DNA of 64,000 bases from positions 10,248,001 to 10,312,000 of the forward strand of contig JAKSXM010000246.1 of NCBI GenBank assembly GCA_022575985.1, read 5' to 3'. The DNA is from Anagrus nilaparvatae. Lineage: Eukaryota; Arthropoda; Insecta; Hymenoptera; Mymaridae. Under the pieces are notes generated by a model that worked only from the letters and a program-made list of their open reading frames with translations, was not told the origin of the DNA and did no database searches. Below are positions 1 to 11,700 of this stretch, piece by piece. The number at the start of each line of letters is the position of its first letter. The stretch's first letter is position 1. The translations under genes were made by a program, and so were the position numbers.

Positions 1-969
1 ACAAAACCTTAATATAAACGTACAATACCTAATTAAACTTTACGATGTACTGATGAGCAGATGCTGTGATGTTTTTATGATTTGTAAACATTAAAATTTT
101 ATTCAATAAATAAAATAAATTGTTCTTTGAGTTTTTCATTTATTGATAAATATATTTTTTGAAATTAAATATACCTATATATTATTTATTTCTTTCACGT
201 AGGGCTTAGGACAAGCTTTAATTACACTGTCCCTTAAATAATAATTTTAAAAATATACCAAAATATTTTTTATATCTTAAAATTTCTAAAAATTTTTTAA
301 TAATAAATTATCCATTTGTTTTTTACATGCCAAAAAATAAATAATAAATTTTCGATTACAAAGAAAATTAATCTTTGTTGCTCATTAAATTATTCTTAAA
401 CCTCCATAAATAATTATTTTTTTTAAAATACAAAAAAGAATTAAATTTTTAGTTTTATTTATAAACTTATTCAAATCCAAGTTACCACTCCCATTTGTAA
501 GTAAATATACTTTTTTAACAAATACATTTTAAACTTAATATTATATGCAAATTTATATTTTATTCATACAATTTTTGAGACTAACTCATTTTTGAATTTC
601 TGTATTTTATTATTACCAGTTAATCTGGAGATTATATATATATTAATAAACTTCTTATTCAAATTATTTTTTTAAATAAAATTCTTTTTCATTTAAACTA
701 TTTAAAATATATTTTTGCAATTTAAGTAAACATAAAAATCTTTCTTAAGTTAAAAGAAATAATTTTATGCTATATATGGTACATGGTTTCTTGAGCATAT
801 AAAAAATTCTTAGAATAATAATTAAATAATAACGTAAATTAAATTGATTCATTTGAGTTATTTATACTCAAACAAATATTTTCTTTTTTTATTTTAATAA
901 AAAATTTAATTATAAATTTAACTCTTTCTCTTTCCTCTCTCTCTTCAAACACTTACAAAATATTTATCA
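1..969. other. AT-rich noncoding flank left of the Helitron
   Basis: No open reading frame of useful length and no recognisable repeat ends. The stretch is dominated by short A and T runs. A CTGATGAG octamer near position 49 recalls the hammerhead ribozyme core, but the matching GAAA side and stem II are missing. Confidence 0.6.
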
Positions 970-1198
970 TCTATAATAATATTTGTCTCTTTAAATTTAG
1001 TTTTTAAAAAAAAGAAAGAATTTATAATTAGATTTATAATTAGATAGATTAGAAGATAAAAATACATTCCTTAAAATATAATAAAATTTATTTTAAGTCT
1101 TGTATTGATTAAATTTTTAAGACAATAACATACATTTAAAAGCAAAAAATTTGTCATACTATTTTTGAGTAAATTAAAATTCTTATTAAATTATCAAA

Positions 1199-4100
1199 AT
1201 GGGCCGCCCAAAATTAAACCGAACTCCTGAAGAAGAAATAGAGTTTCAACGATCTCGACGTGAACGTAACACTCTAGCCCAGCGTCGTCGCAGAGCAAAT
1301 GCCGTGTTAAATAGTCTACCCCAAGAAGAAATTCAACGACAAGCTACTAATTTAAAGAAACGTCGTTCAAATTTATTACAAAGAAGAGAAAACTTGCAAT
1401 TCGAAGAAAATTTTTTAAATGTTCAAGAAACAAATTTTTCAAATTTAAATGTTACTCAGCATTATCTTGGTCCCATGAATGTTGCGTGTATTCATTGTAA
1501 AGCTCTGCATTTTGAGTCAGAAAAAGTTACTAATAAAGGATGTTCATTTAATGACTGTTGCTCTCATGGTGCTGTAAAATTAGAACCCATGCCTGAATTC
1601 CCTGAATTCCTAAAATCTTTATTTAATGGGACTCATGAAAAATCAAATAATTTTTTCCAGCGTATTCGAGTTTACAACAATTCATTTGCTTTTGCATCTT
1701 TTAAAACTAACGAAATATTTAAAAACTTAAGACGAGGTCCTTACTGTTTTAAAGTACAAGGCCAAATTTATAATAGAATAAATACAGCTTTAAACCCTGA
1801 AGTTAATGAAAGCCCTACTTTCGGGCAGCTCTTTATTACAGATCCAGACGAAGCTGCAACATGCCGAATAAACCAAAATTCTGAATCAGAATTAGAGCAA
1901 AATTCTAAATCAAAATTAGATCGCGAACTTATGCTTACATTAGACAATTTTATTAGAAAGCATAATATTTTTGCTCAGTCTTATCAAATGATGAAACAAG
2001 AAATTGAAGAACAACAGAAAATTTTATCAAAGAATAACAATGGTGGTCTTAATTCTGTACCTGAAATACAGCTACTATTTACTTTAAAACCAGGAACTGA
2101 CAAAAGACGTTTCAATTTTCAAAGATGCAACGAAGTTGCTGCAGTTTTTACTACTACAGCTGATGGTGAAATTCCTGAATCGTACGTAGCAATTAGGAAT
2201 GTTCATTCGAAAAAATTGCAATATGTAAGTTCAATGGATCCAAATGTTGAACCTTGGGTTTATCCTTTATTTTATCCGTATGGAAATCAAGGTTGGCATA
2301 GAAACATAAAACGTTTAAATAGTAATCGCAGAGTATCTCGCTGTGCATATGTTAAATATAAATTAGCAATAAGACCTCATGAATTTAACCCCATTATTCT
2401 TGCCCGTAGATTAACTCAACAATACGTTGTCGATAACTTTATTAAAATAGAACATGATAAAACTGAATTCATTAGAACAAATCAAAAAAAACTTAGAGCT
2501 GAAACTTATCAAGGATTAAAAGATCATTTAGAAAAGAAAGCTTTAAATTTTAATGGCCATGTTGGTAAAGTTATTATTTTACCGTCCACTTTTATAGGTT
2601 CTCCGCGATACATGACACAGTGCTATCAGGATAGTATGAGTATTGTCAGAAAATATGGAAAACCAGACATCTTTCTCACAATGACTTGTAATCCAAATTG
2701 GCCAGAAATACAAGAAAATTTATTACCCGGACAAACGGCTGCAGATCGACCAGATTTGGTAGCAAGAGTTTTTAACGAAAAGAAAGATGAACTTATTCGT
2801 ATAATTAAGAAAGAATTTTTCTTTGGTGGAATTTTAGCTTACGTGTACGTAATTGAGTTTCAAAAACGCGGATTACCACATATTCATTTATTAATAACAC
2901 TTAAGCGACAGTTTAAATTAACGACACCTGCTATTGTTAATAAATTTATTTGTGCTGAAATTCCAACTCCTGAAGAAAACTTACGATTGCATAACGCAGT
3001 ATTAACTCATATGATTCATGGTCCTTGCGGGGATTGGTGTCGAGTCAACGGGATATGTTCAAAACATTATCCAATGGATTTCCAAAATGAAACTATAATC
3101 GATGCAAATGGATATCCTTTATATAGACGTCGAAATACTGGAATAACTTATCAAAAACGAAATAATTATATTGTAGATAACAGACATGTCGTGCCATACA
3201 ATCCAAAATTATTACTAATGTTTGACTGCCATATAAATGTTATAGCAGTTTCAAGCGTTAAATCAGTAAAATATATACACAAATATATTTATAAGGGTCA
3301 TGACGCAGCATCTATTACTCTTACAGATAAACATACCAATGATAACATAATCGAACATGACGAAGTACATCACTTTATTGAAACCAGATACGTTGGTCCT
3401 ACTGAAGCATGCTGGCGTATTTTAAACAAATCTCTTCAAGAAAAAAGCCACAGTATAATTCGGTTACCAGTCCATTTGCCTAACTGCCAAAATATAATTA
3501 TTGAAAATGACGATAATGACGAAGAGCTGCAAAATGCCTTGAGTAAAGTAACAATGTTAATTGATTATTTTGCACTCAACGAAAGAGATCCAAACGCTAG
3601 GCAATATTTATACCCTGAAATTCCAGATCATTATATTTTTAAAAAATCCAATGATAGTAATACAAGCAGATGGGAAAAACGAAAACAAAATATCAATGTT
3701 ATAGGAAGAATGTATTCCATAAGCCCAACACAAATTGAGTTATTTCATTTAAGAATCTTATTATTGCATGTTAGAGGTGCAAGAAGTTTTGATGATCTAA
3801 GAACCGTTAATGGAGTTGTATACCCTACTTTTGTATCTACTTGCTTAGCATTAGGACTTATTGCTGACGACGAAGAATGGCGAAAAGCTTTGCAAGAAGC
3901 AAGTAATTGGATGATGCCAAAGAGCCTTCGATCGCTGTTTGTTCGAATTTTAATACATTGTCAACCATTATATCCAGAAAAATTATGGTCAGAATTTAAA
4001 AGTTCAATGGCAGAAGATTATGCTAAAAATGATCCATTATTAATAGCAGAAAAAAAGGCTTATGCAGATATTAATAATATGCTTATTTCAGAAGGTCATT

Positions 4101-5590
4101 CATTATCAAATTTTCCAACAATGGATCAAAATGTTGAAATATTTTCAGAAAAGAAAACAAATTTATCTCCTGAAGAGCATGCGAGAAAAGGACAACAGCA
4201 ATTTGATTTATTAAATGAAGAACAAAAACAATTTGTTAATATGATTCTGAAATCGGTTTTTGAAAATAATTGTCATGATAAGCAACGTTATTATTTTATA
4301 GAAGGCCCTGGAGGAACTGGAAAAACGTTTGTGTACACTACTATTTACCACCTATTAAAAGCTAAAAATAAAAAAGTTTGTACAATGGCTTTCACTGGAA
4401 TTGCAGCTATTTTACTACCTTTAGGAAAAACAATTCACAAAATATTTGGAATCCCTGTTCCTACTTATTCAGATTCAACATCAAATATAAAAGCTCAATC
4501 AAAAGAAGCTAAGTTATTGATGGATACAGATGTCTTTATTTGGGATGAAGCTCCTATGGCACCTAGATATATTTTAGAAATTGTTGATAGAACATTAAAA
4601 GATTTAATGAATAACAATTTACCTTTCGGAGGAAAAATATTTATTTTAGGTGGAGATTTTAGGCAACTTTTGCCAGTTAAAATAGGAGGAACTCGCAGTG
4701 AAGTAACCAATCTTTCCATAAAATATAGTAACTTGTGGAAACATTTCAAACACTTTAAACTCACTAAAAATATGAGAGTATTGCCCGATGAAGTAGAGTT
4801 TTCAAATTATCTACAAACTGTTGGTGATGGAGCAATAAATGATATCCATGATAATATATCATTACCAGAAAGTTTTATTGCTAGCCCGAGCGAGAATATT
4901 GAAAAATATGTTTATGCTGACATAATAAAAAATAAAAACTTTACGGAATTGTCTCATTGTGCAATATTATCCGCAAGAAATGTTGATGTAGATGAAATTA
5001 ATAAAAACGTCGTTGATTTACTAGATGAATCTACCGAAAATATTTACACTAGCATTGACAGTGCTGATAATTGTGACGATAATGGTGATATGTCTGAAGC
5101 TTTATTACCGGAATATTTAAATTCCTTATCTCCAGTGTGTTTACCACCCTATGAATTGAGACTTCGGGAACACTCTATAGTTATGTTAATACGAAACATC
5201 AGTATTCAAGAAGGTTTATGTAATGGAACTCGCCTGAGAGTTCTTGATTTTTCCAATCATTTACTTAAATGTGAAATTTTAACAGGTGATAACGCTGGAG
5301 AAATCATTTTCTTAAATCGAATTACTTTGTATTGTGAAAATGATTATCCTTTCACATTTAAAAGACGTCAATTCCCGATAAAACTGGCTTTTGCCATGAC
5401 CATAAACAAATCGCAGGGTCAGACTTTTACAAGAATTGGTATAGATCTTCGAAGAGATGTTTTTACCCATGGTCAGCTTTATGTGGCTTTATCCAGAGTA
5501 AGATCACAACACGGCTTAAAAGTTTTCTTAAACCAGGATCAAAGCATTTCTAAATCAGTAAAAAATTACGTATATACTGAAATGTTCTAA
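1199..5590 (+). CDS. Helitron Rep-helicase (HUH nuclease plus PIF1-like helicase)
   Basis: Transposase of the Helitron; it nicks and joins single-stranded DNA and unwinds it during rolling-circle transposition. 1463 residues, in the usual size range of animal RepHel proteins, with no stop or frameshift. In order: a basic Arg-rich start (residues 1-70); a Cys/His knuckle beginning C97-x2-C100, typical of the Helitron N-terminal region; the Helitron-like N domain; the HUH motif in RGLPHIHLL with H561 and H563; the tyrosine motif YIHKYIYKG with Y692 and Y696; then a PIF1 helicase with Walker A GPGGTGKT at 1036-1043, Walker B WDEAP at 1115-1119, and C-terminal motifs KSQGQTF and YVALSRVRS. The start was chosen as the first ATG of the frame, in the favourable context aaaATGG. 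All catalytic residues I can check are present, so the protein may be active. No accessory endonuclease or OTU domain is seen. Confidence 0.95.
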   Translation: MGRPKLNRTPEEEIEFQRSRRERNTLAQRRRRANAVLNSLPQEEIQRQATNLKKRRSNLLQRRENLQFEENFLNVQETNFSNLNVTQHYLGPMNVACIHCKALHFESEKVTNKGCSFNDCCSHGAVKLEPMPEFPEFLKSLFNGTHEKSNNFFQRIRVYNNSFAFASFKTNEIFKNLRRGPYCFKVQGQIYNRINTALNPEVNESPTFGQLFITDPDEAATCRINQNSESELEQNSKSKLDRELMLTLDNFIRKHNIFAQSYQMMKQEIEEQQKILSKNNNGGLNSVPEIQLLFTLKPGTDKRRFNFQRCNEVAAVFTTTADGEIPESYVAIRNVHSKKLQYVSSMDPNVEPWVYPLFYPYGNQGWHRNIKRLNSNRRVSRCAYVKYKLAIRPHEFNPIILARRLTQQYVVDNFIKIEHDKTEFIRTNQKKLRAETYQGLKDHLEKKALNFNGHVGKVIILPSTFIGSPRYMTQCYQDSMSIVRKYGKPDIFLTMTCNPNWPEIQENLLPGQTAADRPDLVARVFNEKKDELIRIIKKEFFFGGILAYVYVIEFQKRGLPHIHLLITLKRQFKLTTPAIVNKFICAEIPTPEENLRLHNAVLTHMIHGPCGDWCRVNGICSKHYPMDFQNETIIDANGYPLYRRRNTGITYQKRNNYIVDNRHVVPYNPKLLLMFDCHINVIAVSSVKSVKYIHKYIYKGHDAASITLTDKHTNDNIIEHDEVHHFIETRYVGPTEACWRILNKSLQEKSHSIIRLPVHLPNCQNIIIENDDNDEELQNALSKVTMLIDYFALNERDPNARQYLYPEIPDHYIFKKSNDSNTSRWEKRKQNINVIGRMYSISPTQIELFHLRILLLHVRGARSFDDLRTVNGVVYPTFVSTCLALGLIADDEEWRKALQEASNWMMPKSLRSLFVRILIHCQPLYPEKLWSEFKSSMAEDYAKNDPLLIAEKKAYADINNMLISEGHSLSNFPTMDQNVEIFSEKKTNLSPEEHARKGQQQFDLLNEEQKQFVNMILKSVFENNCHDKQRYYFIEGPGGTGKTFVYTTIYHLLKAKNKKVCTMAFTGIAAILLPLGKTIHKIFGIPVPTYSDSTSNIKAQSKEAKLLMDTDVFIWDEAPMAPRYILEIVDRTLKDLMNNNLPFGGKIFILGGDFRQLLPVKIGGTRSEVTNLSIKYSNLWKHFKHFKLTKNMRVLPDEVEFSNYLQTVGDGAINDIHDNISLPESFIASPSENIEKYVYADIIKNKNFTELSHCAILSARNVDVDEINKNVVDLLDESTENIYTSIDSADNCDDNGDMSEALLPEYLNSLSPVCLPPYELRLREHSIVMLIRNISIQEGLCNGTRLRVLDFSNHLLKCEILTGDNAGEIIFLNRITLYCENDYPFTFKRRQFPIKLAFAMTINKSQGQTFTRIGIDLRRDVFTHGQLYVALSRVRSQHGLKVFLNQDQSISKSVKNYVYTEMF

Positions 5591-6308
5591 TAAAATACAA
5601 ATATATATATAATTAAAACCCTTTCTGTACTTGCTGAAATTAAATCAAGACACGCGTGTTTCGACTATACCATATGCTACAGTCAAAGCAAATGTGTATG
5701 TATATTATTTAAGCTATGGAGAAAGAAGTTAATATATTTAATAAAGTATAATGTATTTAATAAGTATATTTAATAAATTTATTCTTATCTATTAACCCTT
5801 TCCACGCATAGACACTTTAATTTTTTAATTAAGATAATACATAAAGAATAATAAGCAGCCAAATAATTCAAAAAATTAATTTTCAAAAGGTACTTGACCT
5901 GTTGCTTAAAATTACGTTATGGTGAAAGATCATTTTTCGTGCTTTATATAAAAGCGTTTTATCGTTTATAAAAACTACAATTTCCTTATAAATTGAAAAC
6001 CAATTTCTTCAATATTCAATTTACATTAAGCTATTTTTTTTATTAATCCATTGTTTATTTTCGGCGTTTACAGTAAATAAAAATGTCAAACCTCTGTTTT
6101 TTGACTCAGCACCTATGCTTGCAATGTATAAGAATTCAACTTTGGAGCTTTGTATCTCCTAAATAAAAAACAACAATTTTCCTATTTTTTTTTATGTGTA
6201 TTATTATAATATGATGCCCCTATAAAAATTTTATCGATTTCTATTGTCATCAAAATAAGAGATTATAAACCTTAATTATATTTGATTTAAAATCACCTGT
6301 GGGGGTTG

Positions 6309-6342
6309 GCGCGCTTTAGCGCGCAGGGGGCTTGCCCCCTAG
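6309..6342 (+). other. Helitron 3' terminal hairpins and CTAG end
   Basis: Two adjacent GC-rich palindromes in otherwise AT-rich DNA: a 7-bp stem GCGCGCT with loop TT, and a 6-bp stem GGGGGC with loop TT that runs directly into CTAG. The first hairpin lies 18 nt before the end, the usual place for the Helitron terminator hairpin. The second, touching the CTAG, is less usual. Confidence 0.8.
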
Positions 6343-8348
6343 TATAAAATAAAATTTTCTCATTCTATCTACATTTCCACACTACTCTATTTCTACTTTA
6401 TATATCAATTCATATAAACTTTTTTTACATCTTAGAATATATATTTTTAAAACTTTCTTTATACCTTCAAGCAATACAAAATATATAAGGCCTAAAATAC
6501 GTGAGCTTTACTAAAAGCACGTTCCTTTGTAAAATTCAATAGAAAAGTAATTTTATTTAACGTTTTTGTTTGTTTTTTAAGTACTACATATTCCTTTAAA
6601 TGATTTACGCATTCAGTATCGATTAATAATAAAAGCAACATTTCCGTGTATAATGTGTATTAATCCTTTATAACTTATTTAATTAGATTTATAACTATAT
6701 ATAAACCTACCTTTAATAGTACATAAAAAAAAGTATAAATTGAGAGCAATGAACTTTATTTTTCTCGATATAAAATCTTTATAGAAATAGATAAATTTAT
6801 TTTAATATTAAAAGACATATAACTAAATTTTAAATTGCAAGCAACAGTATTTGATATATATTATAACGCGATGGTTAGCCGTGAGATTGAAAATAAGAAA
6901 CTAAAAAAAAAAAGTTGAATAGAAAACTTGGAAATATATCTTAAAGTAAAATCGCGAAATTGTGTGTTGTGTTGGTATTATTATTCAGACTTATTATATA
7001 TACGTACGTCGACCTGTCAGTTCTTATTATAGTATGAGACATTCGTTATATCACTTTTTTTTTTTTTAAGTTTCTTGTTATTATTATTTTTGCTTTATTA
7101 TTATGCGTGATCGAGTCTAAGAAAATTAAAATTTTTGTTGGCTTTTTTATTTTTAGGGGAGAGATTAGTAATGTTGTTTGAAGTAGTATTTTTTTATAGT
7201 TTTTTGAAGATTTAATAAAAATTTTTAAAGGAAAATATGTTTGCTGTAGTTAAAAAACAATTTTATTCCATAAAAATTGAAATCCTGAATCTAAAATTAG
7301 CCAATGAAAAGAGAAAATTTAAAAAAAAAATGAAATTGAAATTTGAAAATATGCTAATTAGCCCATACAGACAGCAGATAAGAATTTAGATGACTTTTTG
7401 AAAACCATCCTGCCAGCTAAAACGGACTTTTAGAGGTTAAAATAAAGTATTTCTAGACATTTATCCAAGAATTCAATGGACCAGCGGAAAACCTGCTGAT
7501 TTCAGAAAAGCGCCTGGTGACTATCTAGATACCAGTCAAAAGTTTTACACTTTACTATACCAACCCTAAGTATATTCTAAGCTTCATTGTCTCGAGCTAA
7601 AGGAAAAATGTTAAAAAATTTAGGTTACATAGGTGACCAAACTAAAACCAAGCTAAGTTTTAATCCTTTAGAGGCAACTTTTTACAAAATCGTTAGAAAA
7701 AATGTTTGCTTATGCTTTTTTGCTTAATATAATTATATTTTTTAATATTTCAAGATACTCAAAAGCTCAAACTATATTAAACTAGAAAAGAAATTTAATT
7801 TAGTTAAGGAAGGCCTTGGGTCTTTTATCCCTTTTATCTCAAAGAAAACTTTATTTTATTGTTTCTCTTAGTTAAGGAGAGCAAAAATTATATTTTAATA
7901 TGACAAACAATGATTAAATCAAATTATTAAACTTACTTTTCTAAAATTAACTTCTTTAAATTTATAATAAAAATAAATTTTAATGAATTTCCGAAAGAAT
8001 TTTAATTTCTCGAAGATAAAATCGTGAATTTAAGACTAGAGATTTATTCATGCAATTACAATTTTCGTTGAAAATTGCTTGTACTAAAAAAAATCTGGTA
8101 CCGTTACTAGAATTTCGGCTACTCTAACGGATTTTTGGTTGACATTGCGGAAATCCCAGTTTTGGTAGCCAACATTTCTTTTTTCTTTTAAATGGTTCTA
8201 AATAAAATAAAAGGTAAAGAAAAGTTGACAAAAATGTTTTTTTTTAGTCAAAATGAAAAAATGTTTTTTTTTTAAGCTTAACAAAACCGTGATGCTTGTT
8301 TTTAAACCAGTAAAACTCATTTTTTTAAATTTTCTTTACAGTAATTTC
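6343..8348. other. AT-rich noncoding DNA
   Basis: Nothing recognised. A 50-codon Lys-rich frame starting with ATG at about 7227 has no signal peptide, motif or supporting promoter, and I do not call it a gene. Confidence 0.5.
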
Positions 8349-8484
8349 TGCTGTCGGCTTGAAGGAAACCCTAAACTGACATTTTGAGTTACGGGTCGAG
8401 GCGCCATGCTAACACGCAGGCGTCTACAGTAAAATAAGCGTAACTCAAAATGTCAGTTAAAGGTATTCTTCGTGCCTATAGCAG
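8349..8484. repeat. Short inverted-repeat element (MITE-like)
   Basis: About 136 bp. The arms share an almost exact core, AACTGACATTTTGAGTTACG (8374-8393) against its complement (8439-8458), and looser outer similarity starting CTGCT on both sides. The centre is GC-rich for this window. Family unknown; no target duplication is obvious. Confidence 0.6.
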
Positions 8485-8760
8485 ATTTGCAATCGTTTAA
8501 AAAAAAAAAAAACTTGTAACCGGTTTGTGTGTTCACACAACCAACGAGCATGGAACATGTTTACTTATAACAGACTTTGTTGTAGGTTGGAGCCCCCTTA
8601 TAGTCGATACTTATCCTTTTGGCGCAATAAATCGGAAATATTCTAAGCCCATTTGACTCTCCCCCCCCATAAATACGTCAATTTTTTACCCCTTTTCTCT
8701 GCTGAGCGGGACTTTTTTGGGTACCCCTTCCCTATGAATATGTTCCATGTTAATACAAAA
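8485..8760. repeat. GC-richer repeat-like patch bounded by CATGGAACAT inverted boxes
   Basis: A GAGCATGGAACATG box near 8546 is mirrored by ATGTTCCATG near 8742. The sequence between has runs of C and is clearly less AT-rich than its surroundings, as dispersed transposon remnants are elsewhere in the window. No coding sequence was found. Confidence 0.3.
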
Positions 8761-11700
8761 TTCCAGCTACCACAACCAGCACTTTTTTCTCAGTACACAA
8801 TTTGTCTTTTTTCATAAAAAAATTCTTAAAAAAACGTTTGGAATCTCGAATAATATCTTAAACAATTTGAAAGTCAATTCTTCGCAGACGACAAAAAACA
8901 AAAATCAATGAATAAAAAATAAAAATCTAAAATTGTCACACAAGAATGTCATTCACACTAAAGAGTTGAGTTATAAAATTATACGAAAGCTTGATCATAG
9001 TCCTATATATCAGAGATCACCGACACGACGTCAATAAGATTTAACCACATTAATCCAGGCATTAATCTCGATTTTATCAAATTTTCAAATAGTAAAGGAT
9101 GACTTTATTACTTAACAAAACTAGACAATTATTTCCAATATTCAGCATTTTGACGTAAAAAAATATTACGCCAGAGAAATCGTAAAGATTATCTAAATTT
9201 GCGAGATTTTGAAACTAAAATTTAGAGAATAAATGAAATACTTATTTTGAAGTAGTACCTTTTATTTGGGCTCTTTTGTCCATATTCACTAATTTATTAT
9301 ATTATAAGGCATGGGTTACACTTGATCTTTCAGGTTATTAATCACCTATTCCTGGATCTCACATGTGGGAAATGCATTGAAACTGCGAATTTTGTACAAA
9401 AAAATCCTAAAAGGGGCATTTTTTCTTAATTTAAGGCAGATTTGCCCATTTTTACGTGCTGAAATTTAAGATCAGAAGCCATAAAAACCTAGAAGTAGGA
9501 ATTATCTTTTCATCTTTTAGAACACGAACCTCAAACTCAAATTATATCTGTATTATTAATGCCTCAATAAAATCCTAAAAATGCATTTCCTGATAAAAAA
9601 TTTGCTGATTCTTTAAAAAAGATATATGACAAATAAATTAAAAAATACAAATCTAGGTCAATAAATTCAATAAATTATTTACATTATTAATATACTCTCT
9701 CTCTCTTTTTCTTTTGAAAATCCAATTTTAATTAAAAAAACTAGAAAAATTATAAATTAAAAAAAAAAATCAATAAATAATTTTACAACATTTATACTCA
9801 ATTATTAAATATAAATTTAAAAAAAAATAAAAAAAAAAAGAATTTTTCAATTTCTGTATATAAAAATCGATAATTCAAAAATTATTTTTTTATCAATTTA
9901 AACCTGTCTGATATATTTTATAAGATATTTTTTAAAAAAACTTACATATATATATGTTATATCTTGTTCATAACTTTTTTTCTATATAAATAAACGTATA
10001 TCATTTAAGATAGATTACGTGTCAATGTATTTTTTTTTTTTTTTTAATGTTTTTATTTTTGCTGGTACTGTAATATTTATTATGTATAGAAAAAGAGAGT
10101 TTTTGTAAAAGTTTTACTCTTTTGAAAAGGATGGAGTAAAATGAAATATTATGTTTTCTTTTGCATTATGGAAATTAATTTTTCTGGTTAGTTAAGAAGC
10201 TTTTAGGTTATTAATGTGTGAAAGCTTTATATTTTTATTTAGTGTCTGATTTGATTTGATGAAAGAAATAATTTAAGATTTTTAACATTATTTTTGACCA
10301 GGAGTGTGAGTTTGGGTACCCTACCCTGACCCGGTCTTTTTGTTTTGGACCTCATGTACGGTTTTGAATCGGCTTTAAAAAAAGAAGAAATAGTAAAAAA
10401 AAACTTACCTATATCAAAAAAATTACTAATTTATAATCTGTAATTAATAAAAAATTTTCAAGAAAATTTATAGAATCTTAAAAAAGAAAAGTACCGATTC
10501 AATACCTGCAAACTTCAGAAAATTTTCAGGTTTACCCGATCGGACCCGAAAATTCGGGTAACCCCATCCTCTAAAATTGAGATTATTTTAAATAAACTAA
10601 TTAAAAAACAAAATGCCTACACAGAAAAAATTTTAGCATTTGACTAAGAATACTTTTTACATTTATAAGCCCGATTTTTCCAAAAAAATAATTTAATATT
10701 TTATAGTATAAGCTAAATTATTATACAAAAATTTATTGTTTATATATTATTAAGTATACATTTTTTTCTTTTTACAGGTAAGTTTCGTCCAAAATGTTTT
10801 TCAAAGCATTTCATAGTAAACGACCATTATAAGTTGCCAATCGGTATGCCATATTTTATATAAAATTATTCTTTTTAAAAATATTATTTATTTAAGTAAG
10901 TTTTATAAAGGGTATTAACCAAACTTAAATAGTAGCATCCAAAATTTAGTTTAAAAACTCATTGATTCCTGTTGAAATTAGATCTTTAAGCCACGGCAGT
11001 TTAAAAACTATGCCTTTGCATTTTTGCACTGTAATAAACTATTTAAAATGAAAATGTTATGGCAGTTTAAGAAGCGCGGGTAGAAGATTTTGTAGTTTTA
11101 GATATTTGAAAGTAGTTCGTCATCCAAGAGATTTTTTAAAAAATTAAAATTATATTATTTATCACCCCACCAGGAATATAAAAAAAAACATTTAAGCATG
11201 GTATATTTTTTTTATCCTAAAAAAACTGTTGTTTTCAAAAAATTCAAAATTGTATTTCGGAGCCTTAAAGAGATCCTAATGACCAAAAAAAAGATTTTCT
11301 TGAAAAGTGATGATGTTTCAAGTTTTCCAGCCAATACGCAAAGCAATATCTGTTCACGTGTCGGAGAAATTATTAAATAATTATTAAATAAAGCCTAATA
11401 AAACCGTTTATGGCTCTTTTTTGTAAGTTTTTAATCAGTGAATTTTTTAACAAATTTTTGGATACTACTACTTAAGCTAAATTTGATTGCAGGGATCAAA
11501 TCACTACCCATATCCGGCAATAGCCCTTTATGGTACCTAAAGTTAAAAGTAGATGACATTTTTTTTCTCATAAATGAATTGACATTTCAATATTATATAA
11601 AGACTCCACTTAATAATTTTGTATTTTGTAAACTAGTGTATATTAAATACAACAATATTTATCATTATTAATTTACCTACTTCGTTGAATTGAGTTAAAT

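Larger units (their letters stand above)
970..6342 (+). mobile_element. Autonomous Helitron, probably near full length
   Basis: Rolling-circle DNA transposon. The 3' end is clear: a hairpin with a GCGCGC stem (6309-6324), a second hairpin with a GGGGGC stem (6328-6339), then CTAG at 6339-6342 followed by T. This fits the family rule of a CTRR end inserted before T. The proposed 5' end is TCTATAATAATA at 970, preceded by A, which fits the TC start and insertion between A and T. That left end is a guess, because Helitrons lack terminal inverted repeats. The one gene inside (1199-5590) is uninterrupted, so the copy may be young. The gap between the gene and the 3' end (5591-6308) is AT-rich and holds no reading frame. 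Confidence 0.75.

Noticed and set aside
45..75. CTGATGAG, as in a hammerhead ribozyme core
   Set aside because: No CGAAAC side and no stems I or III can be drawn around it.
4495..4764. Minus-strand frame within the Helitron gene
   Set aside because: Shadow of the helicase domain.
7227..7379. 50-codon Lys-rich frame starting MFAVVKKQ
   Set aside because: No signal, domain or promoter; base composition alone explains it.
8008..8027. TTTCTCGAAGATAAAATCG as an array box
   Set aside because: Wrong second arm and no TATA at the required spacing.
11198..11671. Two neighbouring short frames that might be exons of one gene
   Set aside because: No usable splice sites joining them and only AT-driven residues.
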